Shown here: in pieces, positions 32,981 to 44,525 of the stretch | Numbering within the stretch: the first letter of the stretch is position 1 | Layout of the letters: each line of letters begins with the position of its first letter | Assembly (NCBI GenBank): GCA_945859605.1 | Contig: OX243812.1 | Location: 47,896,371-47,960,370, forward strand | Reading direction: 5' to 3' | DNA from: Lumbricus rubellus | Lineage: Eukaryota > Annelida > Clitellata > Crassiclitellata > Lumbricidae | Length of the DNA: 64,000 nucleotides | The notes under the pieces: model-generated | The model's database searches: none | What the model saw: only the letters and a program-made list of their open reading frames with translations | What the model was told of the DNA's origin: nothing | Translations under genes and position numbers: made by a program

Positions 32981-35400
32981 CATTCATTCATTCATTCATT
33001 ATTAGAATTTATATAGCGCCTCTTCAAGAAACTACTCAGAGGCGCTCCCAGCCCAGCCACGACCAAAGAAAAAAGATTTAAGAGACTTGAGAAATAGAGA
33101 TTGACTGGTCAGATGGAGGAGATGGAGGTTTGAGGGGAGGTCATTCCAGATTGACGGTCCCACAACCGAGAAGGCTCGGCGCTGTCTGGTAGCTAAGCGA
33201 GCCCGTGGAACAAGCAGTTGTCCCTTCGCAGCGGAGCGAAGGGCCCGACGCGCTTCAATGTCAGAGACAGGACGACAGAGGACGCGCAGATAAGATGGAG
33301 CACAACCAATAATACAGCGAGAAACAAGGGCAGCAATGCGGTAATTGATGCGTTGGGCTATTGGCAGCCAATGCAGCACATCACGCATGTAAGCAGAGAC
33401 AGGCGAAAATTTAGGAATTCGCCCGATGAGTCGGGCAGCAGAGCGTAGAACCCGGTCTAACCGTCCCAGAACCCCAAGGGGAAGGCCAACAAGGATTGAG
33501 CAGCAATGGTCAATACGACTAGTTACAAAAGCGTGAACAAGCACAACTAGCGCATCATGGGAGAGAGAGCGAGCAATCACTCGAAGTTGACGAAGCTGAT
33601 AATAACAGCTTCGAGCGACAAGATTAACATGCTGGGTGAGACTGAGTTCACAGTCAAGGGTGACACCCAGGTCACGGACCGTAGAAGAGAAAGTAACATC
33701 CGGAAACAGTTGTGCTAGCAGAGGCAGGTCAATATTCTCAAGTTGCCGACGGCCGCCCAGCCAAATGAATTGCGTTTTACTGGGATTTAAGAGAAGCCGG
33801 TTTGACGCCATCCAAGAAGAAAGGACGTCAACAGTCAGGCACATCAGGCGCACAGTGTTAACTGAGTCAAATGGGCTAGAATGTATGTAAGCTTGAGTGT
33901 CATCAGCAAAGATTTGGTGAAGGAGCCCCTGGGACTCAAGTAGAGGACAGAGATCAGCCGTGTAGAGAAGATATAACAGAGGGCCAAGTACGGAGCCCTG
34001 AGGTACACCAAGGGGAGCAGGAACCCAGAGGGACCTAGAGGAACCAATAACCACACAGTTTGAACGGTCGGATAAGAAGGAACGCAGCCATTCTAGAGGC
34101 TGGCCAACTAGCCCAAAAGATGTAGAAAGACGCTGTAAGAGGATGGAGTGGTCCACAGAATCGAATGCAGAAGAAACATCGAAGAGAGCCAAGAGTGTAA
34201 CCTGACCGTGGTCCATAGCAGAGTACAGGTCAGAAAGCAGCCTGAGCAGAAGGGTCTCCGTGGAGTGGTACCTCCGGAAGCCCGACTGCTGTGAAGGGAT
34301 CAGCTCATTAACATCTAAGTATGCAATCAACTGATTAGCAACAATGCGCTCTAGAAGTTTAGAGAGAAAAGTTACATTTGCAATCGGACGATAGTTAGCT
34401 GGATCATTCACATCTAAACCATCACGCTTAAGAACAGGCAGAATAATCGATCGTTTCTGTGAAGCTGGTAAACATGTCTCACTGATAGATCGGTTGCATA
34501 GGATCGTGAGGAAAGGCAGTAAGTCGTCAATAAGTTCCTGCCCAAGAAATGTAGGTGCAGGATCTAGCTCACACGTCTTTGGAGCTGAGGCAAGAATTAA
34601 GCATCGTAGCTCAACACTTGATATTTCGTGTAGAACCGGAAGCCGGCAGTCCGTTGTAGAGAACGCAGGTGGAGAGGAATCGGCAGTAGCATTCCGAACT
34701 GATGCGATCTTTTCCGAGAATCGTTCAAGGAATGCATCTGCAGTGAACAGCGATGGTGACTCGGACTTTCGACTGGCTTTTTGGCGGCCAAGGAGGCCAT
34801 CAAAAGTAGTCCAGAGTTTTTTCGGATCCTTTGACTGGCGAGCGATGATGTCTTCCCAGTAGACACGCTCTCTTTCGCGGTAGGAGGAATGCATCCTCCG
34901 TACGAAGTGCACCCATGAAGCTTGGTCAGCCGGCGATCGTGTTCTTCTGAAGACCCTCTCCAAGCGCCGCGCCTGACGCCGAAGCTGCCGACATTCGGAG
35001 TTGAACCATGGAGCTGACGGACAGTGGCGTGCCCGTACAGTTCGTAGAGGAAGAAAGGAGTCGATGAGATCGGACATTGCAGTCTCATAGGAACTGAACA
35101 GTTCGGATGTAGAAAGTAGAGAAGTCGATTCAAGATCCGCGAAGAGTGGATGAGCCTGGAGTGCTGAACGAAACGCCGAGCGGTCGAGACTTTTCCAGTG
35201 GCGGAATTGTCGAGCAGCGAGAAGAAGTGGTTCGTAGATGAACGGAATTGAAGCAACGACGAGACCGTGATCGGAGAGAGTAGGAGGGAAGACGGTCACG
35301 TCAGGAACCCGGCAATCATCCCTGGTAACGAGGACGTCGAGCCATCCACCCAGGCGGTGGGTGGGCTCCGTAACATGCTGCACGAGCTTATTCGTCTTTG
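32981..35400 (-). mobile_element. L2/CR1-clade LINE, 5'-truncated, long open RT frame
   Basis: The tail at 32981-33035 reads, on the minus strand, GAGCGCCTCTGAGTAG, TTTCTTGAAGAGGCGCTATA and ends in (GAAT)n. It is 5'-truncated inside the endonuclease domain near 35400, as is usual for target-primed reverse transcription. It lies exactly between duplication blocks A and B. Its open frame (33032-35383) suggests a young insertion. Confidence 0.9.
33032..35383 (-). CDS. LINE ORF2: partial endonuclease + reverse transcriptase, ~783 residues
   Basis: The reading frame is open from the 5' truncation to TGA. Residues 1-50 are the C-terminal end of an APE-type endonuclease (QHVTEPTHR, SDH at 37-39). 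The reverse transcriptase follows: NYRPIANVTFLSKLLERIV (330-348), motif A FDVSSAFDSVDH (401-412), motif B GVPQGSVLGPLLY (459-471), motif C FADD (492-495), then WMASNRLLLNPSKTQ and DLGVTLD. The C-terminal part contains HWLPI and RAFSVVGPSIWNDLPSNL, seen in every fragment of this family here. The TGA stop lies inside the conserved tail (GCGCCTCTGAGTAG), leaving a 3' UTR of only about 35 bases. No Met is needed as a start, because the true N-terminus is missing. It is not a host gene; it encodes the retroposition machinery for itself and probably the SINE at 25.2 kb. Confidence 0.92.
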   Translation of the reverse strand: MQHVTEPTHRLGGWLDVLVTRDDCRVPDVTVFPPTLSDHGLVVASIPFIYEPLLLAARQFRHWKSLDRSAFRSALQAHPLFADLESTSLLSTSELFSSYETAMSDLIDSFLPLRTVRARHCPSAPWFNSECRQLRRQARRLERVFRRTRSPADQASWVHFVRRMHSSYRERERVYWEDIIARQSKDPKKLWTTFDGLLGRQKASRKSESPSLFTADAFLERFSEKIASVRNATADSSPPAFSTTDCRLPVLHEISSVELRCLILASAPKTCELDPAPTFLGQELIDDLLPFLTILCNRSISETCLPASQKRSIILPVLKRDGLDVNDPANYRPIANVTFLSKLLERIVANQLIAYLDVNELIPSQQSGFRRYHSTETLLLRLLSDLYSAMDHGQVTLLALFDVSSAFDSVDHSILLQRLSTSFGLVGQPLEWLRSFLSDRSNCVVIGSSRSLWVPAPLGVPQGSVLGPLLYLLYTADLCPLLESQGLLHQIFADDTQAYIHSSPFDSVNTVRLMCLTVDVLSSWMASNRLLLNPSKTQFIWLGGRRQLENIDLPLLAQLFPDVTFSSTVRDLGVTLDCELSLTQHVNLVARSCYYQLRQLRVIARSLSHDALVVLVHAFVTSRIDHCCSILVGLPLGVLGRLDRVLRSAARLIGRIPKFSPVSAYMRDVLHWLPIAQRINYRIAALVSRCIIGCAPSYLRVLCRPVSDIEARRALRSAAKGQLLVPRARLATRQRRAFSVVGPSIWNDLPSNLHLLHLTSQSLFLKSLKSFFFGRGWAGSASE

Positions 35401-35659
35401 TTCGTGCACTTCAAACATCTTCAGAATCTAATCTGATTCGTCTACGTGCATTTTCAACTTGCTTCAGAATGATCATGATGAAGCATTGCAAATGAATCTC
35501 GGCATAGCTGGACCAAGTTAACATTTATACGAAAATATTTGTACAGTATCAACTGTGCCAGAACGACCAATTGGCTTCACTAAAATGGATATTTAAAAGG
35601 CTTCTATAATGGCTCAAAGTTTAGAAAACTGCCTGGATAGACCAATAAAATGGAATTCT

Positions 35660-35795
35660 ATTATATTTCTGGATTTATAAAGCGCCTCTCACATTACAAC
35701 CTAATCAGAGGCGCTCCCAGTGCGAAGAACTGGAAAAAGAAAAGTCTTAAGACACCTGGCAGAAAATGTAAAACCTCCAGACAAAATGCCCTAAA
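35660..35795 (-). mobile_element. Short L2-like LINE tail insertion
   Basis: Contains TTTATAAAGCGCCTCTCA and CAGAGGCGCTCCCAGTGCG, the inverted shared tail. Block A at about 19790 reads straight through (AAATGGAATGCTCTAAACTA), giving the empty site. Confidence 0.8.
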
Positions 35796-37356
35796 CTAGA
35801 ATGTACCAGCCTGTTTTTTCTCATTACGTAACTACAGATGTACACTGGTCTGTTTTGTATGAAGATCACTGTTGATTATTCTGGTAAGCACTTTGCACGA
35901 TAAGTTTTTGCATAAAAATGACTTGTCATTTTTGCTAACTCACACAGTGTGCTGCAATATAAAAAGCATGTTGCTATCATATCAATTGCATCATGAAATG
36001 CTTTATGGCATCTGTTAAAGTAAAGTGGCTATTACCTGCTGACATTGGTAATTACTAGCTAATAGTGGATCACATGATGATATGTGCTTACATGATATCC
36101 TACTGATGGCTGTGCAGACAATTGCCATGACAGGAATCACATGTAATTTGCGGATGTTGAGTCCGTAGTACTTATAACTTGTAGACGAATTATTTAATGA
36201 GACTTGTAGCACTTTAAGTTGACGTTTACACTTCAGTTAGTGCATGATGCTGCCGATTATGAGCTGTCGTACAGGTTCTGCAGGTGTGGTGAGAGACTAC
36301 CAGAAACAGCCACTTGATTGTCATTTTGGTAATGAACATGATGTCAATATTTATTATTATTTGCGAACATTTTTAATGCACCCAAGGCCACAGAAATGCA
36401 TATCTGGCGGCATGGTTACTGTATGTGATCTTCTCTGCGATTGGCTTGTCTGAAAAGTAGTTAAGTTACACCTGGTGCATCTTGTGCCTTTGGCTTGTGG
36501 TTTGTTACAGTTGCTGATCCATCTATTTGGAACTCTAGCTCTTCACATTACTGAGTCATCTTATACTATAAATTAAAAAAATAACTTCATTCCTGTTGAT
36601 GATTGTTAATGTTTCTTGTTACAGTACTCGGCTTTCATGTGTGCTTTTAAACTTCATAATGTTGTGTTAAGAAATTTAAGTTGTAATATGTTGTGCTGAT
36701 ACTTGTGCTATACAATGCACCAAATAACTTTATTCTACTAGCATTTTAGGCTTTTTAACTTTTATGGTCGCGATAAGCTATAGAAAGACAATGTGAATAA
36801 TACTAGCACATCACACGGATTCTGTCTCATGTGTTGTACTTTTGAGAGTCTACTAAACGAATAAATGTAGCAAATGTTATGGGCCATGTGTTTGCATTGA
36901 CTGTGCTTGATGCTGCATATGGATATAAAAATGGGTTCACTACTGCATCCATTTCCTGTTTGCTTAGCATTGATTGCTGTAGATAAACTTTTGCACCACT
37001 TAAGAGTCTTAGACTGATGTAGGCCTACAGCTCTTTTATGGGACACTTATAATATGCTATGCTTACATGCAATTATACTTGTTAGCATAATCCTGAGATG
37101 CAGGTAGTCGCATTAGACCTGTTGCTGTCATGGTACAGTTCTCTTGAAGTGGCAGTAGCCTATAAATTCATGAAGGAACCAGGATGTTAAACAGCCATCC
37201 TATTACTGTCTAGTGTCTATAGTTACTTATCTGCATATTCATCCAACTGCACTGGACTACATGAGTGCACCCACAGTTGTCAATAAAGGGGCTTATAAAA
37301 TGAAAATGAATAATGAAATGTGAAAATGATACATGCTTTTTGTGATTTTAGCTGAA

Positions 37357-40300
37357 ATGTCGAACGGAAAAACTAAAATTATCATAGACTGTGATCCCGG
37401 AGCTGATGATGCCCAAGCCATTCTTATGGCACTGAACGCTAGTCACGTTGAAATCTTGGCTATCACAACTGTCTTTGGAAACTGCACAGCTGAGAATTGC
37501 ACTGAAAATGCTTTGAGACTAGTTACCTACTGTAACCGCACTGATGTAAGCTTTATCAGCTTGTTTGAATATTTTTTTTATCATATTGACAATAACATTC
37601 TTTAAAAAATAAAAAATAATATTATTATATCGTAGTTTTATGTTTGCTCATTGGACTAAAGATCATTTAAAGTAACATTTGTAATATTATGCAAGGGTGA
37701 GTAACTTTTAGAGCATCCTTGATGAAATTACAATTTGAATGAGCAGGCCTATTTAAGTTCTTGCAGAGGCTTCCACAGTTTTAAATGAAGTGTGCCTGAT
37801 TGCTTGGACATTACTTACCACTCCTCTTTAGGAAGTCATTTAGTTCCATTAACTCTTTCATAATTATAATGAATACACTGTTAAAACAAAATTCTAAGAA
37901 GTTTTGGTTTTCTTAAAGATTCCAGTCTACAAAGGTTGTGAAACTTGTCTGCTGATGGAGTCAGTTGAAAATAATTGCATATATTATGGTAAAGATGGAT
38001 TTGGGAGTTTCACCATACCTGGAGTGGATCCAGTCGATCTCTCTCTGATTTCTGCTGAGCATGCATCTCTGGCTCTCTGTCGTCTAGTCTCACAATATCC
38101 TGGTAAGATACGAGATCTAGTTGTGTTTAACATATGCTACAAAATACTTTAACCTTCATCCTACCAACATGTTTTCTTATTAACATCCACTGACATAAGT
38201 CTCTGTCTAACAAGAATCTCATTCATTTGAACGTTTTAACCAAGATTGATGACAAGGAAAACCTTGCAAACCGCAAAATCAGCATTATAATCAGTATTAA
38301 AAGAAATTTATATTGATTCGCTTTAGCTCTATACATGTGTGAGCCTCGTTTCCAATGGAACAATTGAGAATGTTTACAGCTGTTAAATATAGAGGGTTTG
38401 CACTCAAACCATATGACCTTCCAAAACTCTGATTTAATGGACACTCCTCAATGTCCTAATACATCAGACACATTAGCGGTGCATCTTTGTTTGCAGCTGG
38501 GACAGTGAGGTTGATGATTGTCCGTGATAATCTGATTAATCTCCAATTTCGTCACTTTCTTCGATTGTACTTCTTTCTGTGTCTTGGCAACTACAATTTA
38601 GCCTATGTTCATTGTTCCTGCAGGGTTCCAGTAACAAGCTAAACTAATTAAAACATTCTTACATTCTCAATTCTTAATTTCCTCATATTCATTTTCGACA
38701 CTGACTGGAAAAACCAAAGACATTGAGTCATTGATAGACCCAGCATCTCCAGTTGACATCTGATGCAGCAGTGACGTTAATAGACCTGTATTTCTGTTTA
38801 CATTTTCTGCCAGTTGACTGCACAAAATAAAAGATTAGTTGTCATTAATCAATAAATAATTTGTTCATTAATTGCTGTTAATTACTATGTTAATTGTCGG
38901 GATGTATATTGGCACTTCAGGCCAGTGGACAGCAAAAAGTTTTGAGTTGTTTACGTATAGAAACGCACACAAAATTTAGGTATGAATATATCTGATATTA
39001 ACGATTGTTATTATTTATTATTATTATTAAATAAATTTGTAACGCATGCTAGGTCACACCGAAATGTGAATCTATGGCATGGATAGTCAACGATGGCCCT
39101 GAATGATTTTTCAATTTTCAATGTAGCGGAAAATTGGATATTCATAGTTTCCATTTTAAATACAATTTTTTCCTTATTATTTTATCGATTATTTGTGTGG
39201 TTTGTATCATCTTACTTTATTTGATACATCCTAACACGTATAGAAGATGCATCCTATCAAGAGGGACAATGACAGGAAGGTAGTGGCAGGGGGTAATATC
39301 CTACAGAGGTAATGGTTGGGGGGGGGGGGTAATAGTGAAGGGGGCAATGTCCTGTTCCACTGATAGGCCCCAGATCTCCAGTAGAAATTGGCATCTGACG
39401 TAGCAGCAACATTGATAGACTCCAGATCTCTAGTCGAAATTGGCATCTGTTGCAGCAGTGACATTGATAGACTCCAGATCTCCAGTTGAAGTTGACATGT
39501 GATGCAGCAGCAACATTGATAGACTCCAGATCTTCAGTCGAAATTGACATGTGATGCAGCAGCAACATTGATAGACTCCAGATCTCCAGTCGAAATTGAC
39601 ATGTGATGCAGCAGCAACATTGATAGACTCCAGATCTTCAGTCGAAATTGACATGTGATGCAGCAGCAACATTGATAGACTCCAGATCTCCAGTCGAAAT
39701 TGACATGTGATGCAGCAGTGACATTGATAGACTCCAGATCTCCAGTCGAAATTGACATGTGATGCAGCAGCAACGTTGATAGACTCCAGATCTCTAGTCG
39801 AAATTGGCATGTGATGCAGCAGCGACATTTCCGCGCCTCAGATTCACATTTCGATGTGACCTTGCGCGCTTACAAATTTATTTAATAATAATAATTGATA
39901 GACCTCTCATGTGATTGGGTCAATGACCTGCTTTTACCAGTCGAATTAGTTATGTGATTGTAGACAGAGATTTGAAGCAGACATTATTAATTTAAAAAGC
40001 CAATGTACGTGACCCAGCTGAGTGGAGTAGTTTGAATGAGAAGATGCATGAAGTATGACACAAACCAGAGAATTTTGAATGCATTGAATCCTGTTGACTT
40101 AATCATGCAATGACAGTAAATCAGTCTCATTTTTATGCGGGTGTTCAGCCAATATGTTGAAGTGTTGCCATTTTTACACAAGAAATTCACCACCCAAATT
40201 TTCACATCATAGTCGCATATGATTATCTTAAACCTGAGTGTAATCACCATGAGTCTACATTATCTTAAACCTGAGTGTAGTCACCATGAGTCTACATATA

Positions 40301-41914
40301 ACTAGTGTACATTGTGTGTACATGTATGTAACTAGTCTTGCCCCAAAATATCTGACTAATGTTTTACTTTGTCCTCACTCGGCTTCCTCCCACCGTCCAC
40401 TTCGTTTATCCAACAGATTTGACCTCTTGGTTCCTCGGTCTAGAACTGCTATGGCTCAGTCTCGATCATTTGTCTCAATTGGTCCTTCACTTTGGAATGC
40501 CCTTTCTCCTTCTGTTCGCTCTACACTTTTTTCTGGTAGTCTCTCCTCTGCTTTGTCATTTCTCAAAACCTGTTTCTTCTCGCGAGGCCTTGCGCACTGG
40601 GAGCGCCTCTGAACGGTTCACCCTACTAGAGGCGCTTTATAAATGTTTAAATACAATACAATACAATAGTCTACATTGCAGACCAGGAGTTTAGATAGAG
40701 ACAGAAAGATAAAAGAAAGAGAGTGTTCAGTTATATAGTTATCCAGACACAATTTAGCACAGATTTTCCAGTGCTTCAGAAAGCATTACTTGAGACACTT
40801 CCCTAAATGATATTAAAAACAATGATCAACTGACGCCTGTTAATTATGTTTGCAGAATCCATTATCTTGATTGCTATGGGACCTTTGACGAATGTAGCAA
40901 CATGTCTGAATCTTGATGCCAACTTTGGCAACAAGCTAAAGGACTGCATCATCATGGGAGGAAACTATCGGGGTAATTTTTTTATATTTCGCACAAAGCA
41001 GTTTGAATAGCTTTAGAAATAAATAAATGAATTTTATAAAGAGGACGAAATCTTAGATGAGATCATAGGGGCTGTTGAACATTTCTTAAACGTTTCTTCG
41101 ACCTCGGCTATCTCGTTTGATATCATAATAACCAGTGCCAAAAGTGTAAAAAAAAGAAGTGCCAGGACGCTCCTTACCTTTCCAAAATAAGTGCCAGGAC
41201 GCCCCATACATTTTCAGGTGTGCTTGCCAAATAAGTGTCAGGACGGCATAGATATTTGAAAATAAGTGCCAGGACGCCGTCCATAACCGTCCTGCCACAC
41301 TTTAAGCCCTGATAATAACTATATCATCTCAGTTAAAGATATGTGCACTATTGCTGAGTCTAATTTGCTCTCAAGGAATGGTGACTTTGGTACTGAATAA
41401 AGGATATTCTTTACTAGCTGAGTGAAATGAATTTGCTTGAGTGAGTATGTGTTGCATATGAGGGGGTCCTGCGGGCGGCTGCACGTTTGGTGGGTGGCGT
41501 TCCTAAGTTTGGCCATATCTCGCATTACATTCGTGATGTCTTACATTGGCTCCCGTTTCAGTCGCACATCCACTTCAGGGTTGTTTCTTTTGCTTGGCGC
41601 TGTATATTGGGCACAGCACCTTCCTATCTTCGTGAGTTCTTCATCTTGACCTCAACTACTGTGGGTCGCCGATCTTTGCGCTCGGCCTATAGTGGTGACT
41701 TTATGGTTCCTTATGCCCGCACAGCCACAAGGCAGAATAGGGCATTTTCGATCACTGGACCTTCCGTCTGGAACGACCTTCCCTCTAACCTGCGTTCCCA
41801 ACCTCGGAACATGTCTGACACATTCTATAGATTGCTTAAGACTTTTCTTTTTGACTGGGCCTGGGTCGGGAGCGCCTCTGAGTAGAGCCCTTGAAGGGGC
41901 GCTATATAAATCAC

Positions 41915-41986
<72 letters not shown>

Positions 41987-42000
41987 TTAGATAGATAGAC

Positions 42001-42048
<48 letters not shown>

Positions 42049-43517
42049 GAAAAATACTGCATATCTTAAGAATTTAGTTTGATTTGTTTGCAAAAGTCTT
42101 AAATATAATTGTTTGAGCACATGAGTGTGTTAATATTTTACCCTATCTGGCCTTACATCACCTAAGCAATTTAGTAATCAATTGAACTAACTTGAACTGA
42201 TCTGTGTAATACTATGGCAATAGGCAGAGGCAATATGTCCCCTACGGCAGAAAACAACTTCTGGAAAGACCCTGAAGCAGCACAAGCTGTACTGAATGGA
42301 CTTAAAATAAAACCCACGTTGATTACACTCGAGACTTGTCTCGAACATGGAGTGTCATGGGTGAGTTGTATTAAAGCAGGATACGAGAAGATCTTTCTTT
42401 TATACTTTTTTTAAATTTGTAATTCATGTCTCTTGTTTCTGATTTAGCCTAATGGCTAGAAATATTGATTTTAGTAAATTACAGTTTTTGTATTTGGTGC
42501 CTATACTGCTTGTGCATTAGACACCAACATTACCAAGATTACTACCTAATAATAATAATAATATTCAATATTCAATTACATTATCACAGATAGCACTGCT
42601 TTCATATGCAGATTGAAAGAATGAAGAATTTTGTGCTTTTGATTTGACGAATTTTTTGCTGATCCTAAGAACAATTCTGCATTATTTTATTATAATTATT
42701 AGAATTTGGGAAAACTTGGACCTATTTTTTATGTGGCTCATGGTAAAGTGTTTTATGTCTGGTAGCAAAGGCCTCCAGTGACTGTTGACAGTTGGCACTG
42801 CTCTGAAATTTTTCAGCTTTTTTTCAGACAAAGCTGTGTTAGTCCATATGCAGGCAGTTCAAACTCGCCTCTATAATAGATGTCCTTTGGCCATGATGTT
42901 TTCTGTCACAGAATTTGTTGATAGCACTAAACTGTTTCTGCAGCTGCTGATATGCACCAACCAACTTCTTAATAAAGTCCTGCATCTTCAACAGCATTGC
43001 ATTAAAGTTTTTTTTACCTAGGACTGACTGTAGGAGCTGTAAATTCATCGCTCAATGCAACAAATCTTCTGAGACATTTGTTTTTGGATTAAGATGTAAG
43101 CTTACTGAATTGAGTGTGTGATAATTTTTATAATTAAATAAATAAAGTTCACATATACTGCATTCCTTTCTTATGTAGGATTGGTACGAGAAAGAGTATG
43201 CCTCTGGTCAGACCAAGCTGTCTGCATTGATGAAGAACATCGACCGCCCTGCATGGAAAGTGACGAAAAAACAACATGAAACTAATAAATACATTCTCTG
43301 GGACCAGCTTGCAATGTCTGTTTTGTTGGATCCAAAGACTCTCGAGAAAGCTAAAGAAGTCTATGCGAGTGTGGAATTGCATGGAAATCTGACTCGAGGT
43401 CAAATGGTGATTGACTGGCAAAAGAAACTGAAGAAGCTTCCCAACATTCTCTTGGTGAAAAAAATAAATATAGAGAAGTGTAAAGACATGATGATTCGGT
43501 CCATAAAGATGTTCTAA
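37357..43517 (+). CDS. Nucleoside hydrolase B (IUNH family), 5 coding exons, 321 residues
   Basis: Exons 37357-37545, 37919-38102, 40856-40972, 42224-42360 and 43179-43517 give 321 residues with the same phases as gene A. Exon 2 is one codon longer (ESVENNC for KLADPC) and exon 5 one codon longer. All family motifs are kept: DCDPGADDA, TVFGN, IPVYKG, AMGPLTN, IIMGGNY, GNMSPTAENNFWKDPEAA and LWDQLA. His is again replaced by Trp before the final metal Asp. An Asn replaces His after AEN compared with genes A and C. Charge-changing substitutions cluster in the C-terminal exon (AWKVTKKQHETNKY, EKAKEVYASVE). Expected activity is as for gene A; substrate preference may differ. Introns 2 and 4 carry several LINE and MITE insertions. 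No frame-disrupting change was seen, so it is probably functional. Confidence 0.93.
39003..39090 (-). mobile_element. LINE/SINE tail fragment with (ATT)n
   Basis: ATTATTATTAAATAAATTTG then 'AGGTCACACCGAAATGTGAA'. Same family and orientation as 20757-20935. An inverted copy is at 39836-39893. Confidence 0.65.
39362..39835. repeat. ~60-bp minisatellite in intron 2 of gene B
   Basis: About eight units of GATAGACTCCAGATCTCCAG followed by TCGAAATTGACATGTGATGC and 'AGCAGCAACATT', with 52-60-bp spacing. Absent from gene A. Open frames on the minus strand derive from the repeat. It is bounded by inverted LINE tails (39003-39090 and 39836-39893). A related single unit is near 38740-38780 (cccagcatctccagttgacatctgatgcagcagtgac split by mutations). 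Confidence 0.9.
39836..39893 (+). mobile_element. LINE/SINE tail fragment, inverted partner
   Basis: CCTCAGATTCACATTTCGAT then 'GACCTTGCGCGCTTACAAAT' and (AAT)n, opposite orientation to 39003-39090. The last minisatellite unit runs directly into it. Confidence 0.65.
40336..40675 (+). mobile_element. L2-like LINE 3' fragment with (ATACA)n end
   Basis: Coding remnant APKYLTNVLL..., SFVSIGPSLWNALSPSV, then 'GGGAGCGCCTCTGAACGG' and AGAGGCGCTTTATAAATG, ending in AATACAATACAATAC. Gene A intron 2 lacks it at the homologous site (about 24270). Confidence 0.85.
41133..41311. mobile_element. hAT-like MITE, 'CAGTGCTTAAAGTGTG' family, copy 2
   Basis: Ends CAGTGCCAAAAGTGT and (inverted) CAGGGCTTAAAGTGTGG. 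Perfect 8-bp duplication ATAATAAC at 41125-41132 and 41312-41319. Absent from intron 3 of gene A. The interior is modules of AAGTGCCAGGACGC. This copy defines the family ends. Confidence 0.9.
41459..41915 (+). mobile_element. L2-like LINE 3' fragment followed by (GATA)n
   Basis: Nearly open frame: HYIRDVLHWLPFQSHIHFRV, ... NRAFSITGPSVWNDLPSNLR ... VGSASE stop, tail GGGAGCGCCTCTGAGTAGAG and CTTGAAGGGGCGCTATATAA, then about 130 bp of (GATA)n. Inserted in intron 3 of gene B and absent from gene A. Confidence 0.9.
41916..42050. repeat. (GATA)n microsatellite
   Basis: About 32 tetranucleotide units with two variants (GTTA, GACA), growing directly from the LINE 3' tail. Confidence 0.95.
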
Positions 43518-43733
43518 TGTGACTCCAAGTTACATGTGCAGCATGTTTCATGCACTATAAACAACTACTTGGAAATTTATTAGAAAACTAGTAGGGTTTC
43601 TTGTATCCGAAGAGTACACAATGTACATTGTACACTGTACAATGTACAGCTAAACTTTTATCTAGAATTTCAAGAGCCAGAATATCATTAGTTAATCTTA
43701 ATATCAAAGTTATGCTTATTTTGTGTTTATCAG

Positions 43734-44525
43734 CAGTGATACCGCTCCTTGGCTTTTTTCCCAAGATCTTGGCTTTTTTAATCGTATCTTGGGATATTGG
43801 CTTTTTTTCAAAGGACCTTGGCTTTTTTACTTGGCTTTTTTTCTGCCCACTAAATAACAATAATCTTAGCAATAATCCACTAAATAACAATAATCTAAGC
43901 AATAATCCACTAAATAACAATAATCTAAGCAATAATCCACTAAATAACAATAATCTTAGCATTAATATAACTAAGGCTCCATCTACTTATTAGTATTTAT
44001 CCGACTTATTATTATTCTCTGAACTTTTGCTCTCTGCATATAAGTCATTTGTGACGTCACATGCAATTTCGCGAGATTCCGCGCAATATCGCAAGTAACT
44101 TGATAAAGATAAATGATAAGTTGATCACAGATACTTAACAATAGACATTAATAATCTTAGAAATTCAAACAAGTCAGCTTTAATGGCTCTCAAGATCAAA
44201 CAAAAAGCACGAAAAATTTCTGAACTCAAGAAAACAACAACTAAAGTGAAGATGACGTTTATTTCTCAAATCTAGCGCACTATGTTCCAAAATGTTGTTA
44301 GTATGTTAGAAAATCAGTGAACGGAACCAAATATTAACAATTTATCCTACATTAATTTCAGGATTAATTATACATAATTTAAAAAAACATCACAATTTAT
44401 CGGATAAAATAGCTTCTTTTGAAGTAAAATAGGTGGCATATAGTCCATAATTATTAACTTGGCTTTTCTTGGCTTTTTTTAAGGCCCCATCTTGGCTTTT
44501 CTTAAATTTTGGAGCGGTATCACTG
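43734..44525. mobile_element. hAT-type MITE, 792 bp, perfect 15-bp TIRs and 8-bp TSD
   Basis: Perfect inverted ends CAGTGATACCGCTCC flanked by TTTATCAG (43726-43733 and 44526-44533). The matching place in block A (about 27943) has a single TTTATCAG followed by ACCATT. Contains four tandem 30-bp units (TAAATAACAATAATCTAAGC...; 43849-43965) and TTGGCTTTTTT repeats near both ends. No transposase. Confidence 0.95.

Noticed and set aside
34597..35256. 219-codon minus-strand frame overlapping the LINE RT
   Set aside because: Shadow of the 783-codon RT frame. It has no domain of its own.
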